Positions 12,347 through 25,043 of a stretch of 64,000 nucleotides of DNA are shown here, one piece after another; the stretch's first letter is position 1; every line of letters begins with the position of its first letter. The stretch comes from Odobenus rosmarus divergens (lineage: Eukaryota > Chordata > Mammalia > Carnivora > Odobenidae): positions 1,012,675 to 1,076,674 of the forward strand of contig NW_004450398.1 in the NCBI RefSeq assembly GCF_000321225.1, in the 5' to 3' direction. The notes beneath the pieces were generated by a model. The model had not been told where the DNA came from and ran no database searches. It was given only the letters and a program-made list of their open reading frames with translations. The position numbers were made by a program, and so were the translations under genes.

Positions 12347-13854
12347 AAACAAATCAACAGAGAAGTGAGGCATGCCTAATTTCCATCTGGAACATTCTAA
12401 CTACCAAGACAATGACTGAAAGTCTAGCAGATAACATTCAGTGAGAAGTTTCCCCTCTAAAGAAACTCGCCCAACTCAAGGACTTGTGTTGGCCGTTATC
12501 AACTAGATTCATTCCTTGTGCTTAAGGGGGCAAGGGAGCAAAGGGGCAAGGGGCCCCCCTTCCTTCCTCAAACCGAATCATCCAAACCTTGGCCAAGCAA
12601 TCAGCCGGCCCGTGGGGCCTTGCCACCTCCTCTGAATCATTACTACAGCACCCTTCAAGCTGCAGAATGTTTGGAATTGTGTTGCCAGGCAATGAGCCAG
12701 ACCTCCTCACTAGTACTGAGACTCCCTTCCAATAATAGCTGGGACAAAAAAGGACCCGCTCAGCAAAGCCTATTGACAACCAAGGATGTTTTTCTTGCCC
12801 TCTGCCCTGGCTCGATATCAAAAGTGAGGAGAAATCAAAAGGAAACAATCACACTGATTATCTGGGCTTACCTCTCTCTACTCCCTATCACTTCCCACGC
12901 CACCCCCACCCCCCAAAAAAGGAAAAGAAGGCAATGATTAGGATTGCAATGATGAATAAAACTCCACGGATAATTAATTCTATCTCGTGAAAAGCAATGA
13001 CAAAGGAGAAATATTTTCTAATTAGCTTATATTCCTTTTACAAAACAGGACCAGACACCTGTACCTCCTCAGAAAGCCACTGGCAACGTACAACCCTAGT
13101 TAACTCATGGCAGATACAATGTTCTGTGCATGCTCAGTGCTCTTCAACTAGAAAAGACCGTTGTTCCCGCTGCCATCACCATCCCCACCTCACAGTTAAA
13201 ATAGGGCACAAGTGCTGGACATCAAAACTCGAGACAGCAACAACCCACAGCTGCAGGAGGAAAACGCGGGCGAGCAAGGCAGAGAAAGAGCCGGAGCGCC
13301 CCCTGGTGGCTGCGGGGCTGCCCTTCCTGCACTGCGCAGGAAGAAAGACTGAGCCACTTGCTTGCAACTTGCAGCTCCCCGATGATCACAGAGTCAAACA
13401 AAGAATTCAATTCAGGAGTAGAAACTCATTTTCTACAGAGGGAGTGAAGGCAATGTACGGCTGACATGACTACCAATAAGTATCGACTGAAGGAATTCTC
13501 AATAAGTTGAGCCCCAAAAAGCTGCACGTGCTGAATGTGAATGTCTCTCCAGCTATCATGACGATATGGCTATCATTTACTCTGGTGCATTCCACAGGTG
13601 CTTATTCTTATGCACCTACAGCCCCCCTAAATCATCTTCACCGCAGTGATGGAACGAAGCCGCTCCCAAAGACACACCCAAGAACAAATGCTCTCTGGGA
13701 TCAATCATTTCGTTTGGGTTCATTTGGAATTCCTTCTTAAGTTTCATTCCCTGAGGCATGCAGGAGGCAAGTGGTTAAAAAAAGAAAAAGGTTTAAAACA
13801 AAACATGGTTCCTGGAAAACAGCCCCACTGCCTCCCTCTCCTATCGTGGACTTT
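12347..13854. other. Intron sequence, nothing recognised
   Basis: No coding exon or named repeat was identified. A short AT-rich block at 12935-13035 contains taattaatt, ctaattagc and gacaaagg motifs. Confidence 0.5.
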
Positions 13855-14055
13855 CTCACCCTCGGCACTACTGAACATCTCGGGATCATTCTCTGCTGTG
13901 GGGCCGTCTGTGCACGGTGGGATGTTAGCAGCACCACGGCCACTACCCAGGAGATGCCAGCAGCATCCCCACACCAGTGTGACCCCCAAAAATGTCTCCA
14001 GATGGTGCCCAATGTCCTCTAGGGGTTGAAAGCACCCCTCATTGAGAACCACCGT
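13855..14055 (-). repeat. hAT-type DNA transposon, minus strand
   Basis: Reverse complement of the element at 8531-8720: aaaatgtctccagatggtgcc, a tgctgtgggg block, and gttgaaagcacccctcattgagaacc at the terminal end. Confidence 0.6.
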
Positions 14056-14274
14056 CCTATCTGACCCTCATTTCCATTCTTACAGCCTCACAGGAAGAGG
14101 GTACACGTTGATCTCCTCTAAACTAGGAGGAAAAATTAAGGAGTAAAAGCCAGGTAAAGGGAACTGTCGGGGCCTGGGCAGCAGGGAGGGTATCAGTGAA
14201 ACAGGAAACCAGGTCTATCCATTTGCAGCTCAACAAGAAGGCCCAGGGACTGCCTTCGGGTTGATTAGCCAGCA

Positions 14275-14525
14275 ATGTAACCTTTCAGGAATGTTAATAA
14301 TAATGGCATGTACAATATGCCAGGCGCTCTCCAGAATATGTTTTTCCAATTTTTTCTTACCGAGGTATGATTTACATCAAGTGTCTTCAGTATTTTTCAT
14401 GTGTTAAATCATTTCATTCTCACAACCCTTTTAGAGAAGTACTATTATTCGCCCCATTTTACAGATGAGAATACTGAGACACAGACAGGCCACATAATTT
14501 GCCCAAGCTCCCACTGCTCATCCGT
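14275..14525 (-). repeat. MIR, minus strand, nearly full length
   Basis: Reversed MIR from tgttaataataatggc and atatgccaggcgctctcc through attctcacaacccttttag, ccccattttacagatgagaa and atttgcccaagc. About 38 bases near 14340-14378 do not fit the core and look inserted. Confidence 0.7.
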
Positions 14526-14859
14526 GGAGGGATGCGGGTAAGAAGACAGCGAGCCTACCCGATAGGAAGATCAGAACAGAAGAGCCATGGCAAGGATAAA
14601 CAGCACCACGCTTACTAGGGGAGCTGCAGACGCTACGTGCAGTTATCACAAACTGAGCACCTACGTGGTCCTTACTTTTTTCCAAGGTCTGGAAACTTCT
14701 GAGGGAGAATGATGAAAGCAAAGGAATTCTCCCCAGGGAAAATCCACGTATGAGCACAAACACACAAATACAATTTTGCACACGATCGCAAGGGCTTCTG
14801 CAGTCTCTGAAACTCGCTGCGGGCTTCCAGGGAAGCACCGGACAGAAGATACTCTAGGC

Positions 14860-15035
14860 TCCAAGCTAGACACTGCACATACCTCATTGAGAATCCTGTA
14901 AGCAGGTAATACTTCATTTCCTTTCAGGGATTGGGGAACTGAGTTCAGAGAAGGTAAAGCATTCGCCCAAGGTCACAGAGCTCTTGAAGAGCAGCACTAC
15001 GGTCTGCCTGACCCTAGCGTTCTTTCCACCCCAAA
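14860..15035 (-). repeat. MIR fragment, minus strand
   Basis: Reversed MIR core: ggggaactgagttcagagaa, cgcccaaggtcacagagctc and gtctgcctgaccctagcg. Confidence 0.6.
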
Positions 15036-15649
15036 ACGCGGCCTTCTCAATTCATCTGCCACCACCTATGCCAGAATACTATAAAAATAAAGGCTGCGTA
15101 AAAGATTTATACATCTAATCTTCTAGCAGCTCCGGTGAGAGAAACTTGGCAGTGACCGGGTAGATAAGGGCTGCTCGCCACTCAAATTAAAACCGGAAGG
15201 TGGCATTTGCCTTTCACAGGGGTTAATTCACCTTTCCCAACTCTGTAAGACAGTGTCTCTTCCAAGCAGTCCACAGGCATCCAGGCACTCACACAAATCC
15301 CACCCTGCCTCTCTCCAAACCATCATGCCTCCTGCATCGGCCAACACCTGGCCTGGAGTAGGAACAGTTACGGGCCAAATGTCAGCATCGGTAGGTTTAT
15401 GCTTACTAGCTTTCCGAGCCAAAGGTCACTCAAAGTCAGCTCAACAGTAACACGTTCACAAAGCAGACCACCAGCATGGAGAGAAGGAAGAGGCCTGCCC
15501 GTGACAGCAGAGCAATGAGCCCGACCGGGCGAGACGCAAGAAACCTCCAGGCTGCGACGACTTGGCTCTTTCACGTCACAAAGGAGAATGTAGGGATCAT
15601 GACCCCTTTCCCAGAACAGATGGTCAGAGGTGCCAGGAATCCTGGAGTG

Positions 15650-15770
15650 CAGCCTCCTCCACTTTACAGTTGGGGAAACTGAGGCACAGAGCAACTGAGA
15701 GACCCACTGCTATCAGAGCCCGTGTCAGCACCAGGTTTTTCTGATTCCCAAGCTAGTGCTCCTTCTGCTA
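15650..15770 (-). repeat. MIR fragment, minus strand
   Basis: Reversed MIR core around ttacagttggggaaactgag gcacagagc. Confidence 0.6.
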
Positions 15771-15939
15771 GCACCGGCGTGCCTCCCTGGTCCTGGTGCG
15801 GGGCAGGTGGAAGATCTCTCACTCCCCTGCCCCCATGCGGAACTCAGAGTCCTCTGCAGGGAACATAGTGCAGACCAAGGCAGAGATGCAGTGGTGACTG
15901 GGGGACTGGCTTTCGGGTCATTCCTGCAGAACACTTTTT

Positions 15940-16141
15940 TTTTTTTTTTAAAGATTTTATTTATTTATTTATTTGACAGAGAGAGACACAGCGAGAGAGT
16001 GAACACAAGCAGGGGGAGCGGGAGAGGGAGAAGCAGGCTTCCCGCCGAGCAGGGAGCCCAATGCGGGGCTCGATCCCAGGACCCCAGGATCATGACCCGA
16101 GCCGAAGGCAGACGCTTAATGAACTGAGCCACCCAGGTGCC
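15940..16141 (-). mobile_element. CAN-SINE, full length, minus strand
   Basis: Poly-T head, (ATTT)n, GA-rich stretch, reversed B box ggggctcgatcccagg and final gagccacccaggtgccc are complete. Target duplications of 17 bp with one mismatch (cctgcagaacacttttt and cctgcacaacacttttt) lie at 15923-15939 and 16142-16158. Together with the next SINE it makes a close inverted pair. Confidence 0.95.
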
Positions 16142-16176
16142 CCTGCACAACACTTTTTAAAAAAGTTTTCAGGCTT

Positions 16177-16351
16177 GGGATGCCTGGGTGGCTCAGTCAG
16201 TTAAGCGTCTGCCTTCGGCTCGGGTCATGATTCCAGGGTCCTGGGATCGAGCCCCGCAGGGAGCCCGCTTCTCCCTCTGCCTGCCGCTCCCCCTGTTTGT
16301 GCTTGCACACGCTCGCTCTCTCACAAATAAATAAAATCTTTTAAAATAGAT
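16177..16351 (+). mobile_element. CAN-SINE, full length
   Basis: Head gatgcctgggtggctcagtc, B box gggatcgagccccgc and aataaataaaatctttta tail are present. A short segment after the B box is missing. Perfect 16-bp target duplications (aaaagttttcaggctt) lie at 16161-16176 and 16352-16367. Confidence 0.95.
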
Positions 16352-16384
16352 AAAAGTTTTCAGGCTTATTAGAACTCAAATCAA

Positions 16385-16570
16385 TATCGGTTCGTTCCTT
16401 CACCCCCTCAACTGCAGTTTCTTGAGCCACAACGCCATGGCAGGCAGGATTTTAGGCACTGGGGTGCAGGCAGTGAATTAGCAGGCAAGGCACCCATCTT
16501 CAAGGAGCTCACATCCCAGTGGGGACATGGAAAACGGACAGTATATTCGGGTCAGGAACGTTCTGAAAAC
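16385..16570 (-). repeat. L2 LINE fragment, minus strand
   Basis: Contains ttttaggcactggggtgcag, caaggagctcacatcccagt and ggggacatgg, the usual reversed L2 order. Confidence 0.6.
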
Positions 16571-17149
16571 CTGGAGGAACAGAGCGGGCAGTGCGGGCAA
16601 GCTCTTTCGGATGTGTGGTCCGGGGAGGGAAGCCTCTTCAAGGAGGGACATCTCCGCAGACCTGAATACTTCCCTCTGAGGGCAGATCATTCCAGAAGCC
16701 GGGGGCTTCCACAAACAGCAAGGAGGGAGAGAGGAAGGAAACCGCAGCCCCACCACATCCTGGCACTCGGACCTCCCGCAGCCTCCCTCGGCCTGTTTCT
16801 TCCAACTGGACGACAAGGTCGACACACCCACGTTGCAGGGATGCTGTGACAATTGAGCGACAACACGAATACACACTTGGGTCACAAGAGGCAACACAAC
16901 GGAGGAGATAAGCGTATTATTAATCTTTTCCAGGCACTCCTTGAAGGAAACTGGAATTGCCCCAGAGACAGGTCTGAACTCGTGAGTGGATCTGCTACCT
17001 GATGATGGACTGGCCAAGAACCAGGATGGAAATGTCAGGGACCAGGCTCCACAATCCTAGGGGTTTGGGCTCTAATTGAGGTTTAGGGCTTGAACCCTTG
17101 GGGCTACTCAATGGGCTCCAAACTGACCCCCCCCCCAGAAGGTCTCCAG

Positions 17150-17290
17150 AAGTAAGTGTCTTCACTTTACACTGAGAAAATAGGGCCCAGAGAGTCTGGG
17201 GGCAGAAAAAAAGAAAGAGAAAGGGAAACCTAGCCAGCAAGCCCTGGAGCCAGGGCCAGAGCCCAGGTCGCCACCCACGAAACGGTCTTC
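17150..17290 (-). repeat. MIR fragment, minus strand, weak
   Basis: Matches only loosely: ttcactttacactgagaaaa, tagggcccagagag and a ccagggccagagcccaggtc end. Confidence 0.4.
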
Positions 17291-17554
17291 CCCCTGTTCT
17301 CCTGCAGCACTCAACACACCCCTGCATTATGGGTGTGAGGGCACCGCCGGGGGACTGCTGACAATTGAAGGAGTGGGGACACCCACATCAACTCAGGAGT
17401 CCCCAGCCTGTGAGGCACAGGGGAGGCCTTCCGGAACCACCGAGCAAGCAAGGGCCGCCGGGGACTTACAGGAAGGACTGGAGGGCACGTTCCTGAGGAC
17501 ACTTGAGGTAGCAGACAAGCTGCACGACCTGCCATATGCAACAGCAAGTGGCAA

Positions 17555-17915
17555 CGGTCCCAGCACTCCGGCTTAAGACCCTCCCCCGGCTTCCCACTGC
17601 TCGTGGGACTCAATCCAACGGAGGGCCCTCTCCAGCATCTAACGGCTCGGCTCTCCCCTCTGCCCAGCCACCCTTCCACCGGCACTGCCCACTGCCAAAA
17701 CTACACTGTCCCTTCACCCCTCACCCTCAGCTCTTCCGCCGCCTGAGACCGACCTGTCTTGATAACACCCCCGACACAGCCCCCTCTGTGCCCCACCTTC
17801 CTAGCCCTTGCGATGTGCAAGCGAAGTTCATGTGTCCGTTCATGTCACCGCTGTCTGTGCTCCCCTCTGTCCCGGCAACTCCTCGGGGCAGGCTCTTGGC
17901 TTCTTTGCTGCCTGA
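17555..17915 (+). repeat. L2 LINE fragment
   Basis: C-rich L2 region: cttcccactgctcgtggga, ctcagctcttccgccgcc and following blocks. It explains a long but meaningless open frame (17536-18135) with a Pro/Ser-rich product. Confidence 0.45.
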
Positions 17916-18244
17916 CATGCCAGCGAAGGTTAGCACAGGCCGGGGGTCCTGTCAGCCTGTCCGCTTGTCCTGGCCCCAAGCCACGCAGCCAGCACCAGGA
18001 GCAGCAAATAGCGCTCTGTGCCCCATTCCCATCTGGTCTCCACATCAGGCAGAACAGCCAATGGGAGGGCAGGAGACCCCAAAACAAAGGATACAAACAA
18101 CCCACACGGTGGGGGGGGGTGTTTACAAATGTTAAACAAAGGCCTGGAGAGGGGGTGTCCCTCCAGGGAGCGCACAGCCACCCAGCCTCTGAGTGCCATT
18201 TTTCCAGCTCTTAAAGTAGCAAATGCATTAAAATGTTAGCAACT

Positions 18245-18440
18245 GCACGCCTGGGTGGCTCAGTCGGTGAAGCGTCTGCCTTCGGCTCAGGTCATGATCC
18301 CGGGGTCCTGGAATCAAGCCCCGCAGCAGGCTCCCTGCTCAGTGGGGAGTCTGTTCCTCCCTCTGCCCCTCCCTCGTCTCGTGCTCACGCTCTCAAATAA
18401 ATAAATAAAATCTTTCAAAAATTTTAAAAAATAAAAAAAG
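18245..18440 (+). mobile_element. CAN-SINE, full length
   Basis: A box ggctcagtcggtgaagcg, B box ggaatcaagcccc and an aaataaataaataaaatc tail. Target duplications taaaatgttagcaact and taaaatgttggcgact lie at 18229-18244 and 18441-18456. Confidence 0.95.
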
Positions 18441-18456
18441 TAAAATGTTGGCGACT

Positions 18457-19649
18457 ATGGTCAGTGAAGGGTAAGGAAACAGGCAGCTGTCATCCTACTG
18501 GCAACACGGTCACTCTGAAGATGAGACGGCTACTGAGAACAAGCCCATGAATACGGGACTCATCTCTGGCCCACTCGCCCCACACCCCACAGAATTTACC
18601 ACAAAGGGACACAGAGCAGAAAAAAAATAATTTACTCCAAGCCTGGCGCTGATTCTCCTTTTTCCTTACACTGAGTGAAGAGACTCAGCAAAAACAAACA
18701 AACCTGGCTGGTGCACCCCCTCGCCCCAAAATCATCTAGTAAACTGGACTATTACACATTCAGCAGGATGACCAGGGAGATGAAGAGGGAAAAATGCTAG
18801 CAAATAATGCTGAGAAAGCAGAATGCAAATATTAGTAGGTTGGTAATAGGAACTATTTACGGACGCTCTGACGCAGATACTCTTCTCAGCAAATGATGGG
18901 TGCTCAGGGCATCCCGGTGTTTGGGTATGGAAACAGGCCCTGAGAGGCTCGAGACCCCCGGGGAAACCTGGGAAACTGGGCAGCCGGGCTTCAGGGCATG
19001 CCCTCCGGGCTGGGACAGCACAGGCGGGCTGCAGTCCCCCCCACCCCAGACGGCCCTGCACACCCCGAACACAGACACACACTCACCCGCCCAATGGCAA
19101 GTGCCCGGAGGCAGAGGTACAGGGGTTCTGCTGTGCTCCAAACTCTCTTTACTACTTCGTTAAGTGATTAATTCTTCCGAACAGGCTTTTTGTGTTCTTA
19201 AGTACCAGAGGGCCTCGTAGAAAGAGCAGGAATGTGGGCCTGGCCACACCGTCCTCTTGTGGGCACTTCGTGACAACAAGAATATACACCCAAAAAGCTC
19301 AGGACAACACCCCGTGCCACTTCAGAGGCACCCAGGAGGGGAAGGCTGCTCGGCAGAGGACTTGTCGGTCATGGCCAAGCACCGAGGATGAGCGCCGAGG
19401 CAGACCCCTGTACCCATGATGAAATGGAGCCAGGGAAGGCACCTGGCAGGGTGCGAGGGAAGGTTCCCTGCGTCACAGAGAAGAGTTGGGGCTCCTCTGC
19501 CAGGCTCCACGGGGTTTTTGAGAGTCAACCATCTCCCAGGTCAAAGCCCATGTGCTTCACGTCCTGGGATAGAATTCTCAATCTGGAGTTGGACAGCTCT
19601 TGGGACACCATTCTTGGGACGCTCCAAGACTGAATGAGTTCCACCTCCC
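18457..19649. other. Intron sequence, nothing recognised
   Basis: No exon, RNA or named repeat seen. GC content rises around 18900-19110 without a coding signal. Confidence 0.5.
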
Positions 19650-19975
19650 CAGCCAAAATTCACATGTGAAGCTCTAACCTTCAATGGGACTGTATTTGGA
19701 GGTAAGACCTTTAAGGAGGTAATTAAGGCTAAATGAGGTCCTAAGGGTGGGGCCCTAATTCAGAAGGGCTGGGGTCCTCACAAGCAGAGGAAGAGACACC
19801 AGGAATGCAGAGGCAGACAGAAAAGGCCATCTGCAAGCCAAAGACAGCCGTCTCGCCAGGAACCAGCACTGAAGTCACCTGGACCTCCAGCCTCCGGAAC
19901 TACGAGAGAGAGACTGTTGCTCCGGCCGCCCAGCCTGTGGTACTTTGTCACAGCCACCCCAGCTGACACCCTGGA
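19650..19975 (+). mobile_element. MLT1-type LTR (MaLR)
   Basis: The blocks aagctctaaccttcaatggg, atttggaggtaagacctttaa, ggaggtaattaaggctaaat, ggaagagacacc, and the end cctccggaactacgag with ggtactttgtcacagcc follow the MLT1 consensus order. The internal region is absent, so it is a solo LTR. Confidence 0.7.
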
Positions 19976-21190
19976 CCCCCATACAGGCTCGCTCTTCTTA
20001 TTTCTCTGGGATGTCACAGGGGCAGAGACAGGATGAGGGGGACACACATCAAAACCACCTTCCACCCAAAATTTCTAAGAATCCAGATCTCTCATCTGGA
20101 ACACACACAGGTGACACAGCGCTGTGTCCAGAAGGCTCGCTGAAATCGCCACCACCCCCTGCCCCAGGAAGCACACCGCCACCCCCCACAAAGTCCATCG
20201 ATACGAAGTATCAAGGGTCAAGATGTGGGTGTGGTGACACATCCCGAGATTCAAGTCATAAACTCTGGGTAGGCCCCTACTTGCCAAAGATACCAAATAA
20301 TAAAAGTGGACTGACATTTCTGGAAGATCATATGACTAAAGAGAAGACAAACAGCCGACATCTTGGCCATCAGCACGACAATGGATGACCGTAGTGCCGA
20401 TGCCCAAGCAGGGCCAGCTGCATCCTTGGGCAGAACGTGGCCCAGGGAAAGCCACCAAGCCACCGACAAAGGGGACCGCGGTCAGCTGGGAGGGAGAGGC
20501 CTCACCCCCGGGAGCAGGCAGCCCGCCTGGAAGCGCATCACTGCATACCCGCCAGGGCGCACGAAGGTGCCTGCACCCGGACAAGCAGCGAGGCCTGGTG
20601 CTCAAGCCCACAGTCTCCAAGAGCTGTTCTTTACAAGACAAACGAAAGGAAGGCAAACCCAGTGTTGTCTGGAGCAAACACACCTCAGAGCCAGAACGAA
20701 GTTTCGGCCTTCTACACGAGGTGGAACCCACTCACAGAGAGAGCCCTGCAGAGGCAGAAAGACGAGGTGTGAAGAAGCAGGGACTCAGACAAGAGGGATT
20801 CTGTCCCTTCTCAGTCCCTCTGGTTTCTTCCAGGAAAAAGATCTGAGTTTAGCACTAGCATATCCCCAACCCCCTCGTGCTGCTTAGTCGCCTCTCCTTA
20901 CAACAATGGGAGGGGGTCTCAGACAGAAGCTGGGCCAGGCAGGGACATCCAGGCCGACTCAACACTGGGTCCTCTCCAGCGTCTTTATTTTCAGTTACCT
21001 GCCATTTCCGTCAACTAACAGAGGCTCTCCACTGACTGTACTCAGGCGAAGTTCCCTTTTTCAGTAAAGGCATTCAGGTTTTCTTAAGTGTACCCATTAA
21101 AAAACACACAAACACATTACAGGGTAAGTACCAGTACAGCGGTAAATAAATAATGGAACTTTGGAAGCCAGTGACTTCAGTGTTTTCCTA
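19976..21190. other. Intron sequence, nothing recognised
   Basis: No exon found. The three overlapping plus-strand frames near 20363-20887 give Arg/Gly/Pro-rich products with no resemblance to a known family. They overlap in different frames and are treated as chance. Confidence 0.5.
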
Positions 21191-21680
21191 GGCCCGTGTG
21201 CCCCATGTGTATAGACGCATAGATATCTGCTCGGCTGAACTCCAGCCTGAGGAGCACCGTGATGAACTGCACACTTCCACTACACGGAGACAGACTGGTC
21301 GTTCCCACTGCGCCCACCCTACAGAGTCTGCTCACTTCCTTCTTCATTCCCGACTCACAGAATGCCAGTTGGCTCCCAAACTCCACTCTTGGGGGGGCTC
21401 GGCTCCCTAGCAGCCAGTGGAGGCCATGGGACTGATGCTGGCCACACCGATGGGATACCGTGTGCACCTTCTAGGACGGGGCCTCATGACTGGGGGAGGG
21501 GGTCATGTGTTCTGTACCACAGACCCACTCTGCAGTCCGGTGAAGCCCAGGGGCCTCTTCTCAGAAAAATAGTTTAAAATACATAAAACACACAAGACTA
21601 CAAAGGAAATGGATCATGTTGAAAAAGAACTCTCAAAATGTGAGAAAAGTGACATCAGAATATGTAGAATTCCTTATTAT

Positions 21681-21714
21681 TACATTGAAAACTATTACTA
21701 CATTGAAAACTATT
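21681..21714. repeat. 18-bp tandem duplication
   Basis: The sequence tacattgaaaactatt occurs at 21681-21696 and again at 21699-21714. Confidence 0.85.
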
Positions 21715-21779
21715 TTCCAGCACAAACAACATTCTGAGATGTTGTTCATTTCAGGCGCCTGTGACTTCCATCAGGGACA

Positions 21780-22170
21780 AAGTCACCCATTTTGCTAACA
21801 CTGCTATGGTTTCTATGGTTTGCTGCTACTTTCATAATCGAAGGAAATGTAAATTTCAGGAAGAGGCTAGAGAAAAAAGTTGTAATTTCTTTCCCTATGC
21901 AAGTTCAGGCCCTGAATCCTACTTATGGAAATGGAGGAAGTCTCTCCTTTGCTCCTTCCTCCTTCTTGCTACCTGGGATGAGAATGGGATGGCTGGAGCT
22001 AACACAGCCATTCTGGACCACAAGGCAAGATGGACGGAGTCCCAGTCTCTGATAAACATGGAGCCACACACCAGCCCCAGCCTGTCTACCTCTGGAAAGA
22101 GAGACGAACTTCCATCTCCTTAAGCTACAATTGGTTTACTCTCTATCATATAAAGCCACATGAACCTAAT
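21780..22170 (+). mobile_element. MLT1/MST-like LTR fragment
   Basis: Contains ctccttcctccttcttgcta, gggatggctggagctaacac, agccattctggaccac and cagcctgtctacctctgg in the order of a MaLR LTR; the 3' end is poorly preserved. Confidence 0.5.
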
Positions 22171-22864
22171 CTTGTTATATCTCTAATACTTTTTCTCAGT
22201 AATAAGGTTAGAAAGTGCTTGAACCTGATCTTTAGCAACCTTCATTATTCTTTGAGAGACACACTCTTCCTTCCTCACAAAAATGATCCCTCCAGAGCTA
22301 CAAAGGAAATCCAACTAGCACAGTCCCTCTGTAGCTGACGGCCTTCCAGGAGGCAAACCCCCAAACCTGGAACAACAGAAGTTTCTCTCTCGCTCAGTGC
22401 TGCTCCATCTCTGAAGCATGTCCTTTACAGCGTGCACACCCCCAAGCATCACGCATTAAGTGCAGCTCAGGAAGCTTGGAAGCACATACCACACTTCAAT
22501 TCCATGCCCAGGCACACACACACCTGACTTTACCCCGCATTCCGTGAAGTCTGCGGTCACACAGGACCAAGTGCAAAGATACTCCACTGATGTGCAGGCC
22601 CGAGGGTCACTAGTATCCACGGAGGACATTCAGAAAGTACTTACTCATTGTCATCGACTCTGGCACGGAGGCAGAAGGTAACAGGCTGCTCAGAGGGCTT
22701 CCCTGGCCAGGAGGACTGGCTTCCACACTGGGAGAAAGGCAGACAGAAGGAAGTTACAGTCGGCCACTCAAAATACACAACCTCACTATTCAAAAACCAA
22801 GCAGGTGCTAAGTGTACTCAGGTGCACCTGCTAGAAGCCCAGGAGGCAGCCTTTTGAAATCACA

Positions 22865-23110
22865 GGCAACCCTCGTCATGTGCAGATTCCCTACTTGCAA
22901 ATTTGCCTTCTTGCCGAAGTCTATGTGTGTCCCCAAAAACCAATACTCAGTATTTGTCTAAAATAAACAGCAAAAAAGGACTGTGCATCCTGGAGGGACC
23001 TGGTGACCCCAGTCCTCCCTGACAGTGTATGAACTGTGCAGGAACCCATAGGCGCGGTCAGTGTCAGAGAGCAGGGCCCTATCCGTAACATTAAGCACGC
23101 TTCCGGGTCA
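22865..23110 (+). repeat. Possible old DNA transposon fragment
   Basis: The block caaccctcgtcatgtgcag, attccctacttgcaaatttg and ccccaaaaaccaatactc is reminiscent of an old mammalian DNA transposon. I cannot name the family with confidence. Confidence 0.35.
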
Positions 23111-23149
23111 TCAGTGACTCCCACCCTGGACCTAAGGCTGAAAATGCAG

Positions 23150-24775
23150 ATGGGGTCTATCCCTACTCACACGATGAGAGAAAGACACCTGGAAGAGTAA
23201 CGAGGATCCTGGCGGCACTGGGGAGACTTCAGTGTCTATCTGAGCTCTGCCACCCAACATCCAGGGACTTTGAGCAACTCAGTTTCCCTTTGAGAGACTT
23301 TTATTTGAAAAGCAGAAAACTGATATGGCACTTACGACCATATGCCAGACTAAGCACTTCTCAAATATATGAGAGCTAAGTGGTTCAGATATTATATAAT
23401 ATTCAAGTCTTGCATTATTGTGATCAAATGCTAAAAGCAAGCATAATGGGAGAGGAACACCCAGGTAAGGCCCCCAAATCGTAAAAGTAAAGGTGGTATG
23501 CAACTGAAGTTTGCTAAATATCGTCTCTCACATTCTGATGCCCTTGGCAACTTCACATTCTATGATGTAAGCCAAACCTGAACATAAATGTGAAATAAGG
23601 CCTTGACCTTGAATCCCGGCAGGTGCACCCCTATCTTTAAAAGAGAATAAAATGCACAGTTGTGACCAGGACAACTCAATCCCAAAGGCAGTTTGGCTCC
23701 GGAATACTAACCTGTACCGGGGGCCGGGCTCTGGGAGAACGTGGTCCTCCGGTCCTGTCCCGTTCTCCAGGCTTCCAAGGGGGGCATCTGTGTATAGAGA
23801 GCAGTCGCAGAGAGAAAGTCAGCTGTCTGTTTTCATTTCATGTTCTCCATAAGGCAAGGACACAGCGCAGACACGGGCTCATCTGCTAAATCAGTCGGCT
23901 TACAAATGTTTCCTCACCTGCACAATAGATTTTAATCTGCTACTCGTTTCGGTTTTTTGGCCATCATCTCAGATTTGGCATCAGTCACTGATAGGAGGCC
24001 CCATCCTCCCACTTAACCTTTTTGACCTTGAGCCACCTGGAATTGTGCATGAAGTCCATATTCAGAGCCAGCCTCAGGATCAGGGAATAATAATCAGCTT
24101 TCTGATAAACAAAACCCCTCTCGCTGTAGTGGCTTATGACAGACACAAGGGGGCAGCACAGTCTCATCACCGATAACATCTGTCTGCATCAAAACCAAGT
24201 GCCCTGCCGCTTTCTAGAAAGCCATCTCCCCGCGCAGGTTGTGTGTGGGAAAGGCATTCAGAAGGGAGGCCACAGATAATCTCTAGAGGCACTAAGGATT
24301 TTCATAAATGTATTAGCTGCCGTTCAGGTCTCTTTCCAGAAAAGAGTGCAAACGCCCTTGGGCTGGACGGTGCCACGAAGGCCTGTAATCAGCCAGGGTA
24401 ACACGTGCCCTTGGAGACACTCCTGGCTTCTCAAGGCCGACTGCAGAACCAGGCCCAGATGGGGGATACATCTCCGGGCCCTCAGCTCCGCGGCCGCCTC
24501 CCTGCCATCCCTCCTGTTTTCGCCTGAGTTTCCTCCTGCTTGAGATTCCCCAACTCTTAAGGGGCTGTACTCAGGGAATCCTAAAGAGAATTTTCTCTTT
24601 TTTTCCACTGTTTTCTTGATACTGCTGTCCCCATCAAGCTATTCCACTCGCTTTTTTTTTTTTTTTTTTTTAAGAAGTTCGAAAGGGAAACAGCAAGTGT
24701 CTTCCCCCTCAGCGTCCCCTGCCTCCCTCCCAAGTGTTGTGGTTAGTTTACAGGTGCAGGCTCTGCCTCCAATGT
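23150..24775. other. Intron sequence, no gene; poly-T tract at 24651-24672
   Basis: Nothing recognisable except a 22-base T run at 24651-24672, which might be the reversed tail of a very short retro-insertion. No flanking duplication is clear. Confidence 0.45.
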
Positions 24776-24860
24776 TAATTCAGCGCGAAGTTGCCTAGCC
24801 TCTTTGTGACTCGGCTTCCTCAACTATGAAGGGGTAACACCAGGGCCTGCCCTATGACAT
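24775..24860 (+). repeat. MIR fragment
   Basis: Forward MIR core: gttgcctagcctctttgtga, ctcggcttcctcaactatg, then agggcctgcc. Confidence 0.5.
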
Positions 24861-24982
24861 TTTAGTAACACCAACCACATGACTGAACTCACGTTTTAAC
24901 ACACATGCTTCAGTGGGAACAGTCACTGCGTGCTAAGCGCAACTCGCTCTACAACCCAGCCTGCCTACCACGGCCCCCACCA

Positions 24983-25043
24983 TCATCACACACACACTCG
25001 CACACGCACTCACACACGCACACACTCGCACACACACACCACC
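24983..25043. repeat. (CA)n microsatellite, interrupted
   Basis: Runs of CA broken by cactcg and cacgca units over about 60 bases. Likely polymorphic. Confidence 0.9.

Noticed and set aside
17536..18135. A 199-codon open frame on the plus strand
   Set aside because: Product is Pro/Ser-rich without any family resemblance, and much of it lies over an L2 fragment. No splice or conservation signal.
20363..20887. Three overlapping plus-strand frames up to 174 codons
   Set aside because: All in different frames of the same GC-rich stretch; chance open frames in the absence of stops.
24983..25043. CRISPR-like array
   Set aside because: It is a simple interrupted CA repeat in a mammalian intron.
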